NCBI RefSeq assembly: GCF_900185725.1
Contig: NZ_FYAU01000029.1
Coordinates: 310,001-374,000, forward strand
DNA from: Stappia sp. TSB10P1A
Lineage (GTDB): Bacteria > Pseudomonadota > Alphaproteobacteria > Rhizobiales > Stappiaceae
Reading direction: 5' to 3'
DNA: 64,000 bases
This document shows positions 22,726 to 32,186 of this stretch, piece after piece. The notes under the pieces were generated by a model. The model was not told the DNA's origin. It made no database searches and worked only from the letters and a program-made list of their open reading frames with translations. Position 1 is the first letter of the stretch. Each line of letters begins with the position of its first letter. Position numbers and translations under genes: made by a program.

Positions 22726-23190
22726 TCAGGCGGCGTTGGAGGCGACCGGCTGCGTCAGGATCGAATAGAGCGCGTCGGGATCGCTGGTGGCGCGCAGCTT
22801 GGCGACCGTGCCGGGATCGCGCATGCGGCGGGCGATGCGGGCCAGCGCCTTGAGATGGTCGGCTCCCGCCCCTTCGGGCGCAAGCAGGACGAAGACGAGA
22901 TCGACCGGCTGGTCGTCCAGCGCATCGAAGTCGATCGGGCGCTCCAGGCGGGCGAACAGGCCGACCAGCTTGTCCAGGCGGACGAGCTTGCCGTGGGGAA
23001 TGGCGATGCCGTTGCCCACCCCGGTCGAGCCGAGGCGTTCGCGCTGCAACAGCGTGTCGAACACGTCCCGCTCGGGCAGGCCGGTGACGGCGGCCGCCTT
23101 GGCGGCCAGTTCCTGAAGCGCTTGCTTCTTGCTGTTCGCTTTCAGACTCGGAACGATCGCTTTCGATGTGATGAGATCGTTGAGATCCAT
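22726..23190 (-). CDS. ptsN: PTS IIA-like nitrogen-regulatory protein PtsN
   Basis: A 154-residue EIIA-Ntr protein, start ATG 23190. The phosphorylated histidine is His66 in NGIAIPHGKLV. It receives phosphate from PtsP/NPr and adjusts potassium transport, carbon-nitrogen balance and stress response. It is the last gene in the conserved run lptC-lptA-lptB-rpoN-hpf-ptsN, all on the minus strand. Confidence 0.95.
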   Translation of the reverse strand: MDLNDLITSKAIVPSLKANSKKQALQELAAKAAAVTGLPERDVFDTLLQRERLGSTGVGNGIAIPHGKLVRLDKLVGLFARLERPIDFDALDDQPVDLVFVLLAPEGAGADHLKALARIARRMRDPGTVAKLRATSDPDALYSILTQPVASNAA

Positions 23191-23278
23191 AAGGCGACTC
23201 TTGGTTCGAGAAACGGGAGGCAACCGGCGTAACGCCGCATCCCGCTGGGGGACGCGGCGTGCCGGACAGGCTGCCTGT

Positions 23279-23857
23279 CTATCTGGCTGCGTTTTCCGGG
23301 TCGATCCAGCCGTAATTGCCGTCGGCCCGGCGGTAGACGACGTTGACCGCGCCGCTGCCGGCATTGCGGAACACCACGACGGGCGCTTCCGCGAGATCGA
23401 GCTGCATCACCGCCATGCCGACGGTCATGGTCTTCACCTTGGCGGCGGTCTCCGCGACCACCAGCGGGGTGAAGTCGGCGGGAACCTCCTCTTCCTCCTC
23501 CACGGACGCAAGGACGTAGGAGGTCGCCTCGAACACCTCGCGCCCATGGGCGGCGCCATTGGCGTGGTGGTCCTTCAGCTTGCGCTTGTAGCGGCGCAGG
23601 CGCTTCTCGATCCGCTCGGCCGCAGCATCAAAGCTCTGGCGCGGGTCCTGGCTGTCGCCCGACACCTGCAGGTCAATGCCGGTGTCGAGGTGAAGCAGGC
23701 ATTCGGAGCGGAAACCGGACCCTTCGCGCCCGACCGTGACATGGCCGGTATAGCCGCCGTCGAAATATTTCGAGATGGCTTCGGCGACGCGGTCTTCGAT
23801 ATGCGTCCGCAAAGCCTCGCCGACATCGACGTTCTTTCCCGATATCCGCAGTGTCAT
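23279..23857 (-). CDS. hpf: ribosome hibernation promoting factor (long HPF)
   Basis: A 192-residue long-form HPF; ATG 23857 matches the family start MTLRISGKNVDVGEALR. The N-terminal domain (1-105) binds the 30S decoding site; the C-terminal domain (about 130-190; TMTVGMAVMQLDLAEAPVVV, NVVYRRADGNYGWIDP) dimerises to link two ribosomes into 100S particles. Between them is an acidic linker (VEEEEEVP). It sits between rpoN and ptsN as in most Rhizobiales. Confidence 0.95.
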   Translation of the reverse strand: MTLRISGKNVDVGEALRTHIEDRVAEAISKYFDGGYTGHVTVGREGSGFRSECLLHLDTGIDLQVSGDSQDPRQSFDAAAERIEKRLRRYKRKLKDHHANGAAHGREVFEATSYVLASVEEEEEVPADFTPLVVAETAAKVKTMTVGMAVMQLDLAEAPVVVFRNAGSGAVNVVYRRADGNYGWIDPENAAR

Positions 23858-24313
23858 GAGAACCTCTTCTTGTTCTGGTCGTACCGACCCCATCGATGAG
23901 TATGGCGTGAGTCTCGCCAGTTTCATCAGGGGCAAACCCACTGTGACAAACCGCGGGCCGGATTGATATCCGCAACCCGACCTATTGCATCCCGGTTCGC
24001 GGTCGTGCCCACAGGTCGAAACCCGTCGGCCGGCTGTCGCGCCGGGGTCGCATGCAACACGCCGTCCTTCCGCGCGATACGACCATGCGCGCCGTTTCCG
24101 GCACGCATGAGCGCGGGTCTATAAGCGTGCGGCTGCATGAAGTCAAATGGAGTCCGGGCTGCGGCAGCGCGGCTATGGCCGGCCTGGAGACCGGAGTCGC
24201 GGCCAACTGCCTGAAGAAACAAGGGCTTCATTGTCACCCTTCCTTTCCCTGCTGCCCCCGGCTTTCCCTGCCGCCCCCGGCCCGACGCCGCGTCCGCGGC
24301 GCCCGTGCGGGTT
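23858..24313. other. intergenic between rpoN and hpf
   Basis: No gene supported on either strand. It should hold the hpf promoter and the rpoN 3' end. I see no clear terminator; the stretch 24240-24310 is a GC-rich direct-repeat-like run of GCCCCCGGCTTTCCCTGCC-type words. Confidence 0.45.
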
Positions 24314-25873
24314 TCAGCCCCGGCCCGCCTTCTTCTCCCGCCGTCTTTGGACGGAAGAGGCAATGCGCAGGGACTCCCGGTATTTTGCAACCGTTCTGCG
24401 GGCAATGTCGATCCCCTCGTCCTTCAACATTTTGACGATCGTGTCGTCGGAGAGAATGTCGTCGGGGCTTTCCGCGTCGATCAGCACCTTGATGCGGTGG
24501 CGCACCGCCTCGGCGGAATGGGCATCGCCCCCGCCGGACGAGGCGATGGCGGCGGTGAAGAAGTATTTCAGCTCGAAGATGCCGCGCGGCGTCGCCATGT
24601 ACTTGTTCGAGGTGACGCGGCTGACGGTCGACTCGTGCATGGAGATGGCCTCGGCGATGGTCCTCAGGTTGAGCGGCCGCAGATGCTGCACGCCATGCAC
24701 CAGGAACGCATCCTGCTGGCGGACGATCTCGCTCGCCACCTTGAGGATCGTCCGCGCCCGCTGGTCGAGGCTCTTGGCCAGCCAGTTGGCGGTCTGCAGG
24801 CATTCGCTGAGGAAGCTCTTCTCCGCCTCGTCGCGGGCCTGTCTGCTGATATGGGCATAGTAGGTCTGGTTGACCAGCACCTTGGGCAGCGTGTCGGAGT
24901 TGAGCTCCACCGACCAGCCGCCGTCGCGCGCCGCGCGCACGATCACGTCCGGCACCACCGGCTGGATCAGTGTCTCGCCGAAGGAACTGCCGGGCTTGGG
25001 ATCGAGCGCCTTCAGCTCGGCGATCATCTCCTTCAGGTCCTCGTCGTCGACGCCGCAGACCTGGCGCAGCGCCGCGTGGTCGTGGCGCGCCAACAGGTCG
25101 ATATTGTCGATCAGCTTTTCCATCGCCGGGTCGAAGCGGTTCTTCTCGATGAGCTGCAGCTTCAGGCATTCGGCGAGCGAACGGGCGAAGACGCCGGTCG
25201 GTTCCAGCGTCTGCAGCACGGCGAGAATGCCGTCGAGCCGCGCCCGATCGATGCCCATCCGTTCCGCCGTGTCGTCGAGATCGAGGCGCAGGTAGCCGGC
25301 ATCGTCGAGATTGTCGATCAGCACCTGGGCGACGAGACGCTCCACCGGATCGGCGATCGCCAGCACCATCTGGTCGCCGAGATGCTGCTGCAGCGACACG
25401 TCGGAGGCGACGAAGGCCTCCAGATTGTAGTCCTCCGAGGTGCTGCCCGCGCCGGTGCGCGTCGTCAGACCGGTCTGCCAGGGGTCGCGCTGCTGCGCCT
25501 CGCCCGCCCCCGCCTCGGTGCGCCCAGTGCCCGGATCGTCGGGATAGATGTTGCCGAGATCGGTGTCGAGGCGCTGGGCGATGTCGCGGGCGCTGTCGGA
25601 GAGTTCCGAGCTGAGCCAGGCATCGCCCTCCGCCTCTCCGGAAGAGGAGGGCGCCGCGGCCTCGGCCGCCTCGCGCTCTGACGGGCTGTCGGCCTCGCCG
25701 GCTCCGCCTTCGCCCTCCGCGCGCTCCAGCAGCGGATTGCGCTCCATCTCCGCCTCGACATAGCTCGTCAGGTCGAGCGACGACATCTGCAGCAGCTTGA
25801 TCGCCTGCATCAACTGCGGCGTCATGATCAGGGTCTGGCCCTGGCGGATCTCGAGCTTTGGCGACAGCGCCAT
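24314..25873 (-). CDS. rpoN: RNA polymerase sigma-54 factor RpoN
   Basis: A 519-residue sigma-54. Region I starts MALSPKLEIRQGQTLIMTPQ (ATG 25873; the upstream open extension is not used), region II is the acidic stretch at about 50-120, the core-binding and HTH domains follow and the RpoN box ends the protein (RRTVAKYRES near residue 495). It directs transcription of nitrogen, flagellar and transport genes with bEBP activators. Position between lptB and hpf is classic. Confidence 0.97.
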   Translation of the reverse strand: MALSPKLEIRQGQTLIMTPQLMQAIKLLQMSSLDLTSYVEAEMERNPLLERAEGEGGAGEADSPSEREAAEAAAPSSSGEAEGDAWLSSELSDSARDIAQRLDTDLGNIYPDDPGTGRTEAGAGEAQQRDPWQTGLTTRTGAGSTSEDYNLEAFVASDVSLQQHLGDQMVLAIADPVERLVAQVLIDNLDDAGYLRLDLDDTAERMGIDRARLDGILAVLQTLEPTGVFARSLAECLKLQLIEKNRFDPAMEKLIDNIDLLARHDHAALRQVCGVDDEDLKEMIAELKALDPKPGSSFGETLIQPVVPDVIVRAARDGGWSVELNSDTLPKVLVNQTYYAHISRQARDEAEKSFLSECLQTANWLAKSLDQRARTILKVASEIVRQQDAFLVHGVQHLRPLNLRTIAEAISMHESTVSRVTSNKYMATPRGIFELKYFFTAAIASSGGGDAHSAEAVRHRIKVLIDAESPDDILSDDTIVKMLKDEGIDIARRTVAKYRESLRIASSVQRRREKKAGRG

Positions 25874-26093
25874 GCAGGCTCCCGGACATGCGGGGCATTT
25901 CGATGCAAGGAAACCCCGGCCGCGGCGGGCCCATACCCGCGCGCTCCGGCGGCGGAACTGCCCCGTCCTCCGCCCGCTCCCCGGACCCGTCCGTCCTGCA
26001 TGCCGGCGGCGCCGGACATGCGGGCGCGCGTCGCACCTGCCCCCCGGCGCGATTGGTCCGCTTCTTGCTTTGTACCCTATGGGAGTTTTCGCA

Positions 26094-26909
<816 letters not shown>

Positions 26910-27023
26910 AGTTGCGCGGCGCGGAAAGGCGGCGCGGGCCGCCTCGTCGGTCTTGCTTGTTGCTTCATTGCATGAAGGCGGCGCTCGTTCAATCCGGCGC
27001 GCCCGCCGTCGTTCCGCGCCGGA

Positions 27024-27638
27024 TCAGTTCTGCGGCGCGGTCTCGCGCAGGGTGTTCGGCTGGATCAGCACCCTGACGCGGCCGGATTTCGGCGCCTCGA
27101 GATCGGCCTTGCCGGTCTTCAGGTTGACCGTCAGCTTGTTGCCGACGACCACGTTCGGCCCCTGCGACAGCACCACCTCGCCGCCGGTCATCACCATGAT
27201 CTGCCGGTTCATGTCGAACGAGGCCTGGTCGCCGGTCGCGGTCTGGTCCTTGGACGAAATGTAGACCCGCCCGCTCGCCTCCAGCTTCGAGATGCGCTGG
27301 TTGACGCCGCCGGCGGCGGAACCGTCGTAATGCACGACGAGGCGCTGGGTCTTCAGCATCGCGTCGCCCTGGGTCACGACGACGTCGCCGGTGAAGATCG
27401 CGCTCTGGCTCTTGTCCTGCACCTGCAGTTCGCGCGCCTCGATCTGGATCGGCTCGCGCTCGTTGGAGCCGAAGCCGGCGAAGGCGTCGGAAAAGGTCTG
27501 GGCTCCGGCGCTGCCGGTGGCGAGCGCCAAGCTGAGGAGAGCGCTGCCGGTGGCGAGCGCCAGGCCGAGAAGAGCGCCGCCGGCGGCGGCGGCGAGACGG
27601 GCGGAAAGGGCGGGCAGGGCGTGCCGCGATGCGATCAT
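27024..27638 (-). CDS. lptA: LPS transport periplasmic protein LptA
   Basis: A 204-residue periplasmic OstA-family protein that bridges inner and outer membranes for LPS. Signal peptide about residues 1-46, then the beta-jellyroll domain (IQIEARELQVQDKSQSAIFT, GDVVVTQGDAMLKTQRLVVH). The signal peptide is unusually long because of a 33-bp tandem duplication that repeats LALATGSA. The start overlaps the lptC end by 4 bp. Confidence 0.92.
   Translation of the reverse strand: MIASRHALPALSARLAAAAGGALLGLALATGSALLSLALATGSAGAQTFSDAFAGFGSNEREPIQIEARELQVQDKSQSAIFTGDVVVTQGDAMLKTQRLVVHYDGSAAGGVNQRISKLEASGRVYISSKDQTATGDQASFDMNRQIMVMTGGEVVLSQGPNVVVGNKLTVNLKTGKADLEAPKSGRVRVLIQPNTLRETAPQN
27508..27573. repeat. 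33-bp tandem duplication in the lptA signal peptide
   Basis: Two adjacent 33-bp copies (27508-27540 and 27541-27573), nearly identical and in frame, encode the repeated LALATGSA of the signal sequence. Confidence 0.92.
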
Positions 27639-28426
27639 GGAGCTTTCTCCGCGTTCGGCGGCATCACCGTCATGGAGATGCCGTCGGTGAAGGTCAGTGT
27701 ACCCGCGTCCTGGTCGAAGCGCATCCGCCCGGCGGTCAGCGAGCCGAAGGAGGAGGTGAACAGCGTCTTTTCCTCGCTGCGCAACTGCCCGCTCTTCAGG
27801 TTGGCGTCGAGCGAGCCGAAGCGCGCCGTCTCGCCGCCATTGGCGGTGACGTCGACGCCGTCGTCGAGCCTCAGCGTTTCGGCCGAGCTGTTATAGGTGC
27901 CGCGTGCGGCGACAATACGAACACTCTGCTCGGCCGAAAGCCGCAGGTCTGCGGTGATGTGTTCCAGGTCGATGATGCGGGGATCGCTGATCCGCTGGAT
28001 CGCCCGCCGCGCCGAGACCTTGTAGGAGCGCTCGCCGTCATGGCCGGACAGTTCCGGACTGTCCATGACGAGACCGTCGGCGGTGATGGTGATCAGGCCG
28101 AGGCCGAGGCCGGAAAGGATGCTGCTGACCGCGATCATCGCGACGACGACGAGCATCATCACGATGCCGGCGCCCGGCACCAGGAACCGCAGCCGGCGGA
28201 CGCGGCGGCTGTGACGGCGGGCCGCCTCGCGGGCAGCCGCGCGGCGGGCGGCCTCGCGCACCGGATCATACGCGCCCGCCTCCTCGGGCCCGCCGAAATC
28301 CTGCCCGTCGAAGGCAGGCTGCAGTCTGTAGGCCTCCTGGTCCAAGCCCGTGTCCGTCCGTCCGTCTGGTCTTGTCGCGGCGATGGCGATGCGGCACCGG
28401 TCCGCACCCATGCGGGCCGCGCGCAT
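27635..28426 (-). CDS. lptC: LPS export protein LptC
   Basis: Up to 263 residues; ATG 28426 is the longest start, but TTG 28345 (LDQEAYRLQPAFDG) fits homologues as well. A basic segment (ARRAAAREAARRHSRRVRRL) precedes one membrane helix (IVMMLVVVAMIAVSSILSGL, about 88-107) and the periplasmic beta-jellyroll of LptC. It recruits LptA to the LptB2FG complex. ATGA overlap with lptA shows translational coupling. Confidence 0.88.
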   Translation of the reverse strand: MRAARMGADRCRIAIAATRPDGRTDTGLDQEAYRLQPAFDGQDFGGPEEAGAYDPVREAARRAAAREAARRHSRRVRRLRFLVPGAGIVMMLVVVAMIAVSSILSGLGLGLITITADGLVMDSPELSGHDGERSYKVSARRAIQRISDPRIIDLEHITADLRLSAEQSVRIVAARGTYNSSAETLRLDDGVDVTANGGETARFGSLDANLKSGQLRSEEKTLFTSSFGSLTAGRMRFDQDAGTLTFTDGISMTVMPPNAEKAP

Positions 28427-28495
28427 TCCTCGTCCTGCCCCTATATAGGGGGCCGGGCGGGTCCTGTCTGCCTCCGCCGGAAAGAGGCGCCGGTC

Positions 28496-29131
28496 TCAGC
28501 TATGGGCGAAGATGTCGGTGTCGTCCCAGCCGGCGAGATCGAGCGCCGCCCGCGCCGGCAGGAAGCCGAAACAGGCCTCGGCGATCTGGGTGCGCCCCTC
28601 GCGCTCCAGCCGCTCGGCGAGCTTGTCCTTCAGCGCATGCAGGTAGAGCACGTCGGAGGCGGCATAGGCGAGCTGCGCCTCGGTGAGGCTTTCGGCTGCC
28701 CAGTCCGAGCTCTGCTGCTGCTTGGAGATCTCGATGCCGACCAGCTCGCGGGCAAGGTCCTTGAGCCCGTGCCGGTCGGTATAGGTGCGCACCAGCCGCG
28801 AGGCGATCTTGGTGCACCACACCGGCGCGCAGTCGATGCCGAGCCCGTGCGACAGCACGGCGACGTCGAAACGGGCGAAGTGGAAGATCTTGGTCTTGGC
28901 CGGATCGCCGAGCAGCTTCGCAAGGTTCGGCGCGCTGGTCTGGCCGGCCGCGATCTGCACCACATCCGCGCTGCCGTCTCCGGCCGAGAGCTGCACCACG
29001 CAGAGCCGGTCGCGATGCGGCTTGAGGCCGAGCGTCTCGGTGTCGATGGCCACCGCGCTTGCCGTCCGGTAGGCGGCCATTTCGGGCGCGGAGAGATCGG
29101 GCAGGTCGCCGCGATGCAGGCGAATGGTCAT
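28496..29131 (-). CDS. rnd: ribonuclease D-like 3'-5' exonuclease
   Basis: A 211-residue DEDDy exonuclease: ExoI AIDTETLGL with Asp30 and Glu32, ExoII FHFARFDVA and ExoIII AYAASDVLYL. Only the catalytic domain is present, without HRDC domains, as usual for the short RNase D of Rhizobiales upstream of lptC. It should trim tRNA or other RNA 3' ends. Confidence 0.9.
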   Translation of the reverse strand: MTIRLHRGDLPDLSAPEMAAYRTASAVAIDTETLGLKPHRDRLCVVQLSAGDGSADVVQIAAGQTSAPNLAKLLGDPAKTKIFHFARFDVAVLSHGLGIDCAPVWCTKIASRLVRTYTDRHGLKDLARELVGIEISKQQQSSDWAAESLTEAQLAYAASDVLYLHALKDKLAERLEREGRTQIAEACFGFLPARAALDLAGWDDTDIFAHS

Positions 29132-29293
29132 GCAGGGGGCCTCCTGGCGGGATGCGTATCTGTGCCTTGTCGAAAGTGACGCCCTTGATATCGGCGTTTC
29201 CCGGCCGCGTCCATCGTCTGCGGGAGGTGGGAGGTGGGAGGCGCGCGCGCGCGCTGCGCCTCCCGTGGTCGGATCGCTGCGCGGGACCTGCGA

Positions 29294-29980
29294 TCAGTCG
29301 CGCTCGCCCATCACCTTCCAGACCAGGCCGCCGACGACGGCACCGATGACCGGGGCCACCCAGAACAGCCAGAGCTGCCCGAGCGCCCAGCCGCCGGCGA
29401 ACAGCGCCTGGCTGGTGGAGCGGGCCGGGTTGACCGAGGTGTTGGTGACCGGGATGGAGATCAGATGGATGAGGGTCAGCGCCAGGCCGATGGCGATGGG
29501 GGCAAAGCCCGCCGGCACCCGGCCATGGGTCGAGCCAAGGATGACGATCAGGAAGCCCGCCGTCAGCACGATCTCGATCAGCAGACCCGAGATCATGGAA
29601 TAGCCGCCGGGCGAATGCGCGCCGTAGCCGTTGGCGGCGAAGCCGCCGAGATCCGCTCCCGCCTTGCCGGAGGCGATGACATAGAGGATCGCCGCCGCCG
29701 CCACCGCGCCGGCAAGCTGGGCGAGGATATAGGGAAGGAGGCTCGTTGCCGGGAACCGTCCCGCCACCGCCAGCCCGACCGAGACGGCGGGATTGAAATG
29801 GCCGCCGGAGATGCCTCCGACCGCATAGGCCATGGTCAGGACGGTCAGGCCGAAGGCCAGCGATACGCCGACGAAGCCGATTCCAAGTTCGGGAAAGCCG
29901 GCGGCAAGAACGGCGCTGCCGCATCCACCGAAGACAAGCCAGAACGTTCCGATGGTTTCGGCCAAGAGTTTCTTTTGCAT
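29294..29980 (-). CDS. aqpZ: aquaporin (MIP family)
   Basis: A 228-residue channel with six membrane helices and two half-helix loops carrying GGHFNPAVS and [10 protein letters not shown], the NPA pair. The second loop and neighbours fit the water-selective AqpZ group (Arg after NPA). ATG 29980 is preferred, with a GGGGGG ribosome site about 10 bases upstream; an ATG at 29998 is also open. It stands alone before the tRNA-Leu gene. Confidence 0.92.
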   Translation of the reverse strand: MQKKLLAETIGTFWLVFGGCGSAVLAAGFPELGIGFVGVSLAFGLTVLTMAYAVGGISGGHFNPAVSVGLAVAGRFPATSLLPYILAQLAGAVAAAAILYVIASGKAGADLGGFAANGYGAHSPGGYSMISGLLIEIVLTAGFLIVILGSTHGRVPAGFAPIAIGLALTLIHLISIPVTNTSVNPARSTSQALFAGGWALGQLWLFWVAPVIGAVVGGLVWKVMGERD

Positions 29981-30140
29981 TGCGTTTTTACCCCCCATAG
30001 GCGGTTAATCAATCATGCAAGGGGACACTGGGCAGGCGGCAAGTCAACTGGAAATTGTGCGTGCGGGTGCCCGCAGCGAATGCGGCAGGCGCCAGCCGGT
30101 GCCGCGGCCCCCCCCCGTCGGGGCCGGCGACCCAAAACGA

Positions 30141-30168
30141 AAAAAGGCCCGGCGAACCGGGCCTTTTT
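30141..30168 (-). terminator. intrinsic terminator of tRNA-Leu
   Basis: A perfect 12-bp stem AAAAAGGCCCGG / CCGGGCCTTTTT with a tetraloop, and a run of six T on the minus strand, lies 39 bp after the tRNA 3' end. Confidence 0.88.
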
Positions 30169-30206
30169 CGTGTGTCTCGGACCTATTGGCATGTCCGGGA
30201 CGAATT

Positions 30207-30293
30207 TGGTGCCCAGGAGAGGACTCGAACCTCCACGCCCTTTCGAGCGCTAGCACCTGAAGCTAGTGCGTCTACCAATTCCGCCACCTGGGC
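30207..30293 (-). tRNA. tRNA-Leu (anticodon CAG)
   Basis: On the minus strand the acceptor GCCCAGG pairs with CCTGGGC, the anticodon stem CTAGC/GCTAG holds loop TTCAGGT with anticodon CAG, there is a long variable arm of the leucine type and a T loop GGTTCGAGTCC. The CCA end is encoded (30207-30209). Confidence 0.96.
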
Positions 30294-30636
30294 TGTGAGG
30301 CGCGCTTGTAAGGAACGGTCGCAGGCTTGTCAACGGGGGTTTTGCGATGTGTCCACGTATGTGCAAAACCGGCCTTCACAGACGCGGATGCAAGGGCTAT
30401 TGAGACCGGCAGGCGCCTTTGCCGGGGCCGCCCTCCGCCGGCCGCGCGAATCGGCGCATCGGCGGATGGGGTCCGGCCAGGATGCCGACCGACTTGCGGG
30501 GCCCGGCCCCGCCGGCGCGAAGACGATCATAGGCGCAGAGGCCATCGCCGGCGCACCGTCACAGGCAGGGACGGCGCCGGGTAGGAAGCCGGGTAGGAAG
30601 CCAGGTAGGAAGATGGTCACGAAGGGAGCGACAGTC
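30294..30636. other. intergenic with a 12-bp tandem repeat
   Basis: No gene supported. It holds the tRNA-Leu upstream region and the leader of the reductase gene. At 30579-30612 the unit GGGTAGGAAGCC repeats nearly three times, ending one base before an ATG (30613); each unit contains an AGGA that can act as a ribosome site. Confidence 0.55.
30579..30612. repeat. 12-bp tandem repeat carrying AGGA motifs
   Basis: GGGTAGGAAGCC twice in full (30579, 30591) and once in part (30603-30612), placed just before the start region of the NDUFA9-like gene. Confidence 0.9.
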
Positions 30637-31641
30637 ATGTCCGCGGCATCTGGTTCGAAGGCCCTGAACGGCAAGCTCGTCACCGTATTCGGCGGCTCGG
30701 GTTTCATCGGGCGTCACGTGGTCCGGGCGCTGGCCCGGCGCGGCTACCGGGTGCGGGTGGCGGTGCGCCGCCCCGATCTGGCCGAGCATGTGCAGCCGCT
30801 CGGCGCCGTCGGCCAGATCATGCCGGTGCAGGCCAACCTGCGCCATCGCTGGTCGGTCGACCGGGCGGTGCAGGGCTCGGATGCGGTGGTCAACCTGGTC
30901 GGCATCCTCTATGAGGCCGGCGCCCAGACCTTCGACGCGGTGCAGTCCTTCGGCCCGCGCGCGGTTGCCGAGGCGGCACGCGCCGCCGGCATCGACAAGG
31001 TGGTGCATCTGTCGGCGATCGGCGCCGATGCCAATTCTCCCGCCGCCTATGCCCGCTCGAAGGCGGCCGGCGAGCAGGCGGTGCTGGAGACGGTGCCGCA
31101 GGCGGTGATCCTGCGCCCCTCCATCGTCTTCGGTCCCGAGGACGATTTCTTCAACCGCTTTGCCGCCATGGCGCGGATGTCGCCGGCGCTGCCGCTGGTC
31201 GGCGGCGGCGCGACCAAGTTCCAGCCGGTCTTCGTCGGCGATGTCGCCGAGATGGTCGCCCGCGCGGTCGACGGCGAGCTGAGGCCCGGCGGCATCTATG
31301 AACTCGGCGGGCCGGAGGTGCTTTCCTTCCGCCAGTGCCTGGAGACGATGCTGAAGGTGATTCGCCGCAACCGCCTGCTGCTGCCGCTGCCCTTCCGCCT
31401 CGCCCGCCTCCAGGCGCGGGTCCTGCAGGTGCTGCCCAAGCCCCTGCTGACGGTCGACCAGGTCGAGATGCTGAAGGTCGACAACGTCGTCTCGGGCGAG
31501 GCCGAGGCGGAGGGGCGGACGCTCAAAGGGGTCGGCATCGAACCGCGCACTCTCGCGGCGATCCTGCCGACCTATCTGGATCGGTTCCGCCAGCACGGCC
31601 AATATGCGGCCAACCGGATGACCCCCGGCCCGGAGGTCTGA
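30637..31641 (+). CDS. NAD(P)-binding NDUFA9-like complex I-associated reductase
   Basis: A 334-residue atypical short-chain reductase: Rossmann motif VTVFGGSGFIGRHVVRAL (residues 15-32), HLSAIGADANSPAAYARSKA with the YxxxK pair, and a C-terminal helical tail. This is the alphaproteobacterial homologue of mitochondrial NDUFA9, a supernumerary complex I subunit, also annotated as NADH dehydrogenase-like epimerase. Start ATG 30637 has GGGAG 9 bases upstream; ATG 30613 is an alternative. Confidence 0.88.
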   Translation: MSAASGSKALNGKLVTVFGGSGFIGRHVVRALARRGYRVRVAVRRPDLAEHVQPLGAVGQIMPVQANLRHRWSVDRAVQGSDAVVNLVGILYEAGAQTFDAVQSFGPRAVAEAARAAGIDKVVHLSAIGADANSPAAYARSKAAGEQAVLETVPQAVILRPSIVFGPEDDFFNRFAAMARMSPALPLVGGGATKFQPVFVGDVAEMVARAVDGELRPGGIYELGGPEVLSFRQCLETMLKVIRRNRLLLPLPFRLARLQARVLQVLPKPLLTVDQVEMLKVDNVVSGEAEAEGRTLKGVGIEPRTLAAILPTYLDRFRQHGQYAANRMTPGPEV

Positions 31642-31654
31642 GACCCCGTCCCCC

Positions 31655-32020
31655 TCAGCGCCGGGGCTGGCGACGGCTCGCCTCGGGCCGGCCGACGCGC
31701 ATCCGCTCGTACCTGATCATGTCGTCGTCCGGCTCGTAGCCATAATAGCCGCGCGACAGGCCGATATCGCGCAAGCCTGCCTCGTCCAGCCGCTCCAGCG
31801 CCGCCCGCGTGCGCCGGGCCGAGCGCCAGACCATCCAGCGGGCGATGAGCGCCTGTATGGCCCGCCCCAGCAGGAGCGCCGGCAGGAAGCGCGGCGGCGT
31901 CGGAAAATCATACGGATCGGCCGTCGCAGGGCTGTTCGGGTGCGCCCCCTTCCCGGCGGCCCGGGCGTTGACCGCAGCAGTCCTGATCGCCCCGGTCCGG
32001 TTCACGCGCATGTCGGTCAT
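31655..32020 (-). CDS. DUF1127 protein
   Basis: A 121-residue protein whose C-terminal half carries the DUF1127 motif (RTRAALERLDEAGLRDIGLS, about 69-88) that in short relatives binds RNA or phosphate regulators. The N-terminal half is variable and proline-rich. It is divergent from the WYL regulator gene and shares its 166-bp upstream region. The function of long DUF1127 proteins is unknown. Confidence 0.75.
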   Translation of the reverse strand: MTDMRVNRTGAIRTAAVNARAAGKGAHPNSPATADPYDFPTPPRFLPALLLGRAIQALIARWMVWRSARRTRAALERLDEAGLRDIGLSRGYYGYEPDDDMIRYERMRVGRPEASRRQPRR

Positions 32021-32113
32021 GACTGTCTCTCCTGTTGCCAGGCCGCTCTCCCCGTGAGGCCCGTCGAGGGCGCTGCATTGTGGAAAGCGGCGATGCGAAG
32101 CAGGATGGCAGGG

Positions 32114-32141
32114 CATACCTGACACCAGCGCGTCAGGTATG
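32114..32141. promoter_or_regulatory. 10-bp perfect palindrome before the WYL regulator
   Basis: CATACCTGAC (32114-32123) and GTCAGGTATG (32132-32141), 8-base spacer, lie 45 bp before the regulator start and upstream of the divergent DUF1127 gene. A likely autoregulatory operator. Confidence 0.7.
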
Positions 32142-32186
32142 TTCGGGCAGTGTCGCGGCAGGTGATTTTTTCCGGAGACAAGAGCG

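Noticed and set aside
29234-30253. Forward 339-codon frame antisense to the aquaporin and across the tRNA-Leu region
   Set aside because: It is antisense to a clear aquaporin gene and reads through a terminator and part of a tRNA gene.
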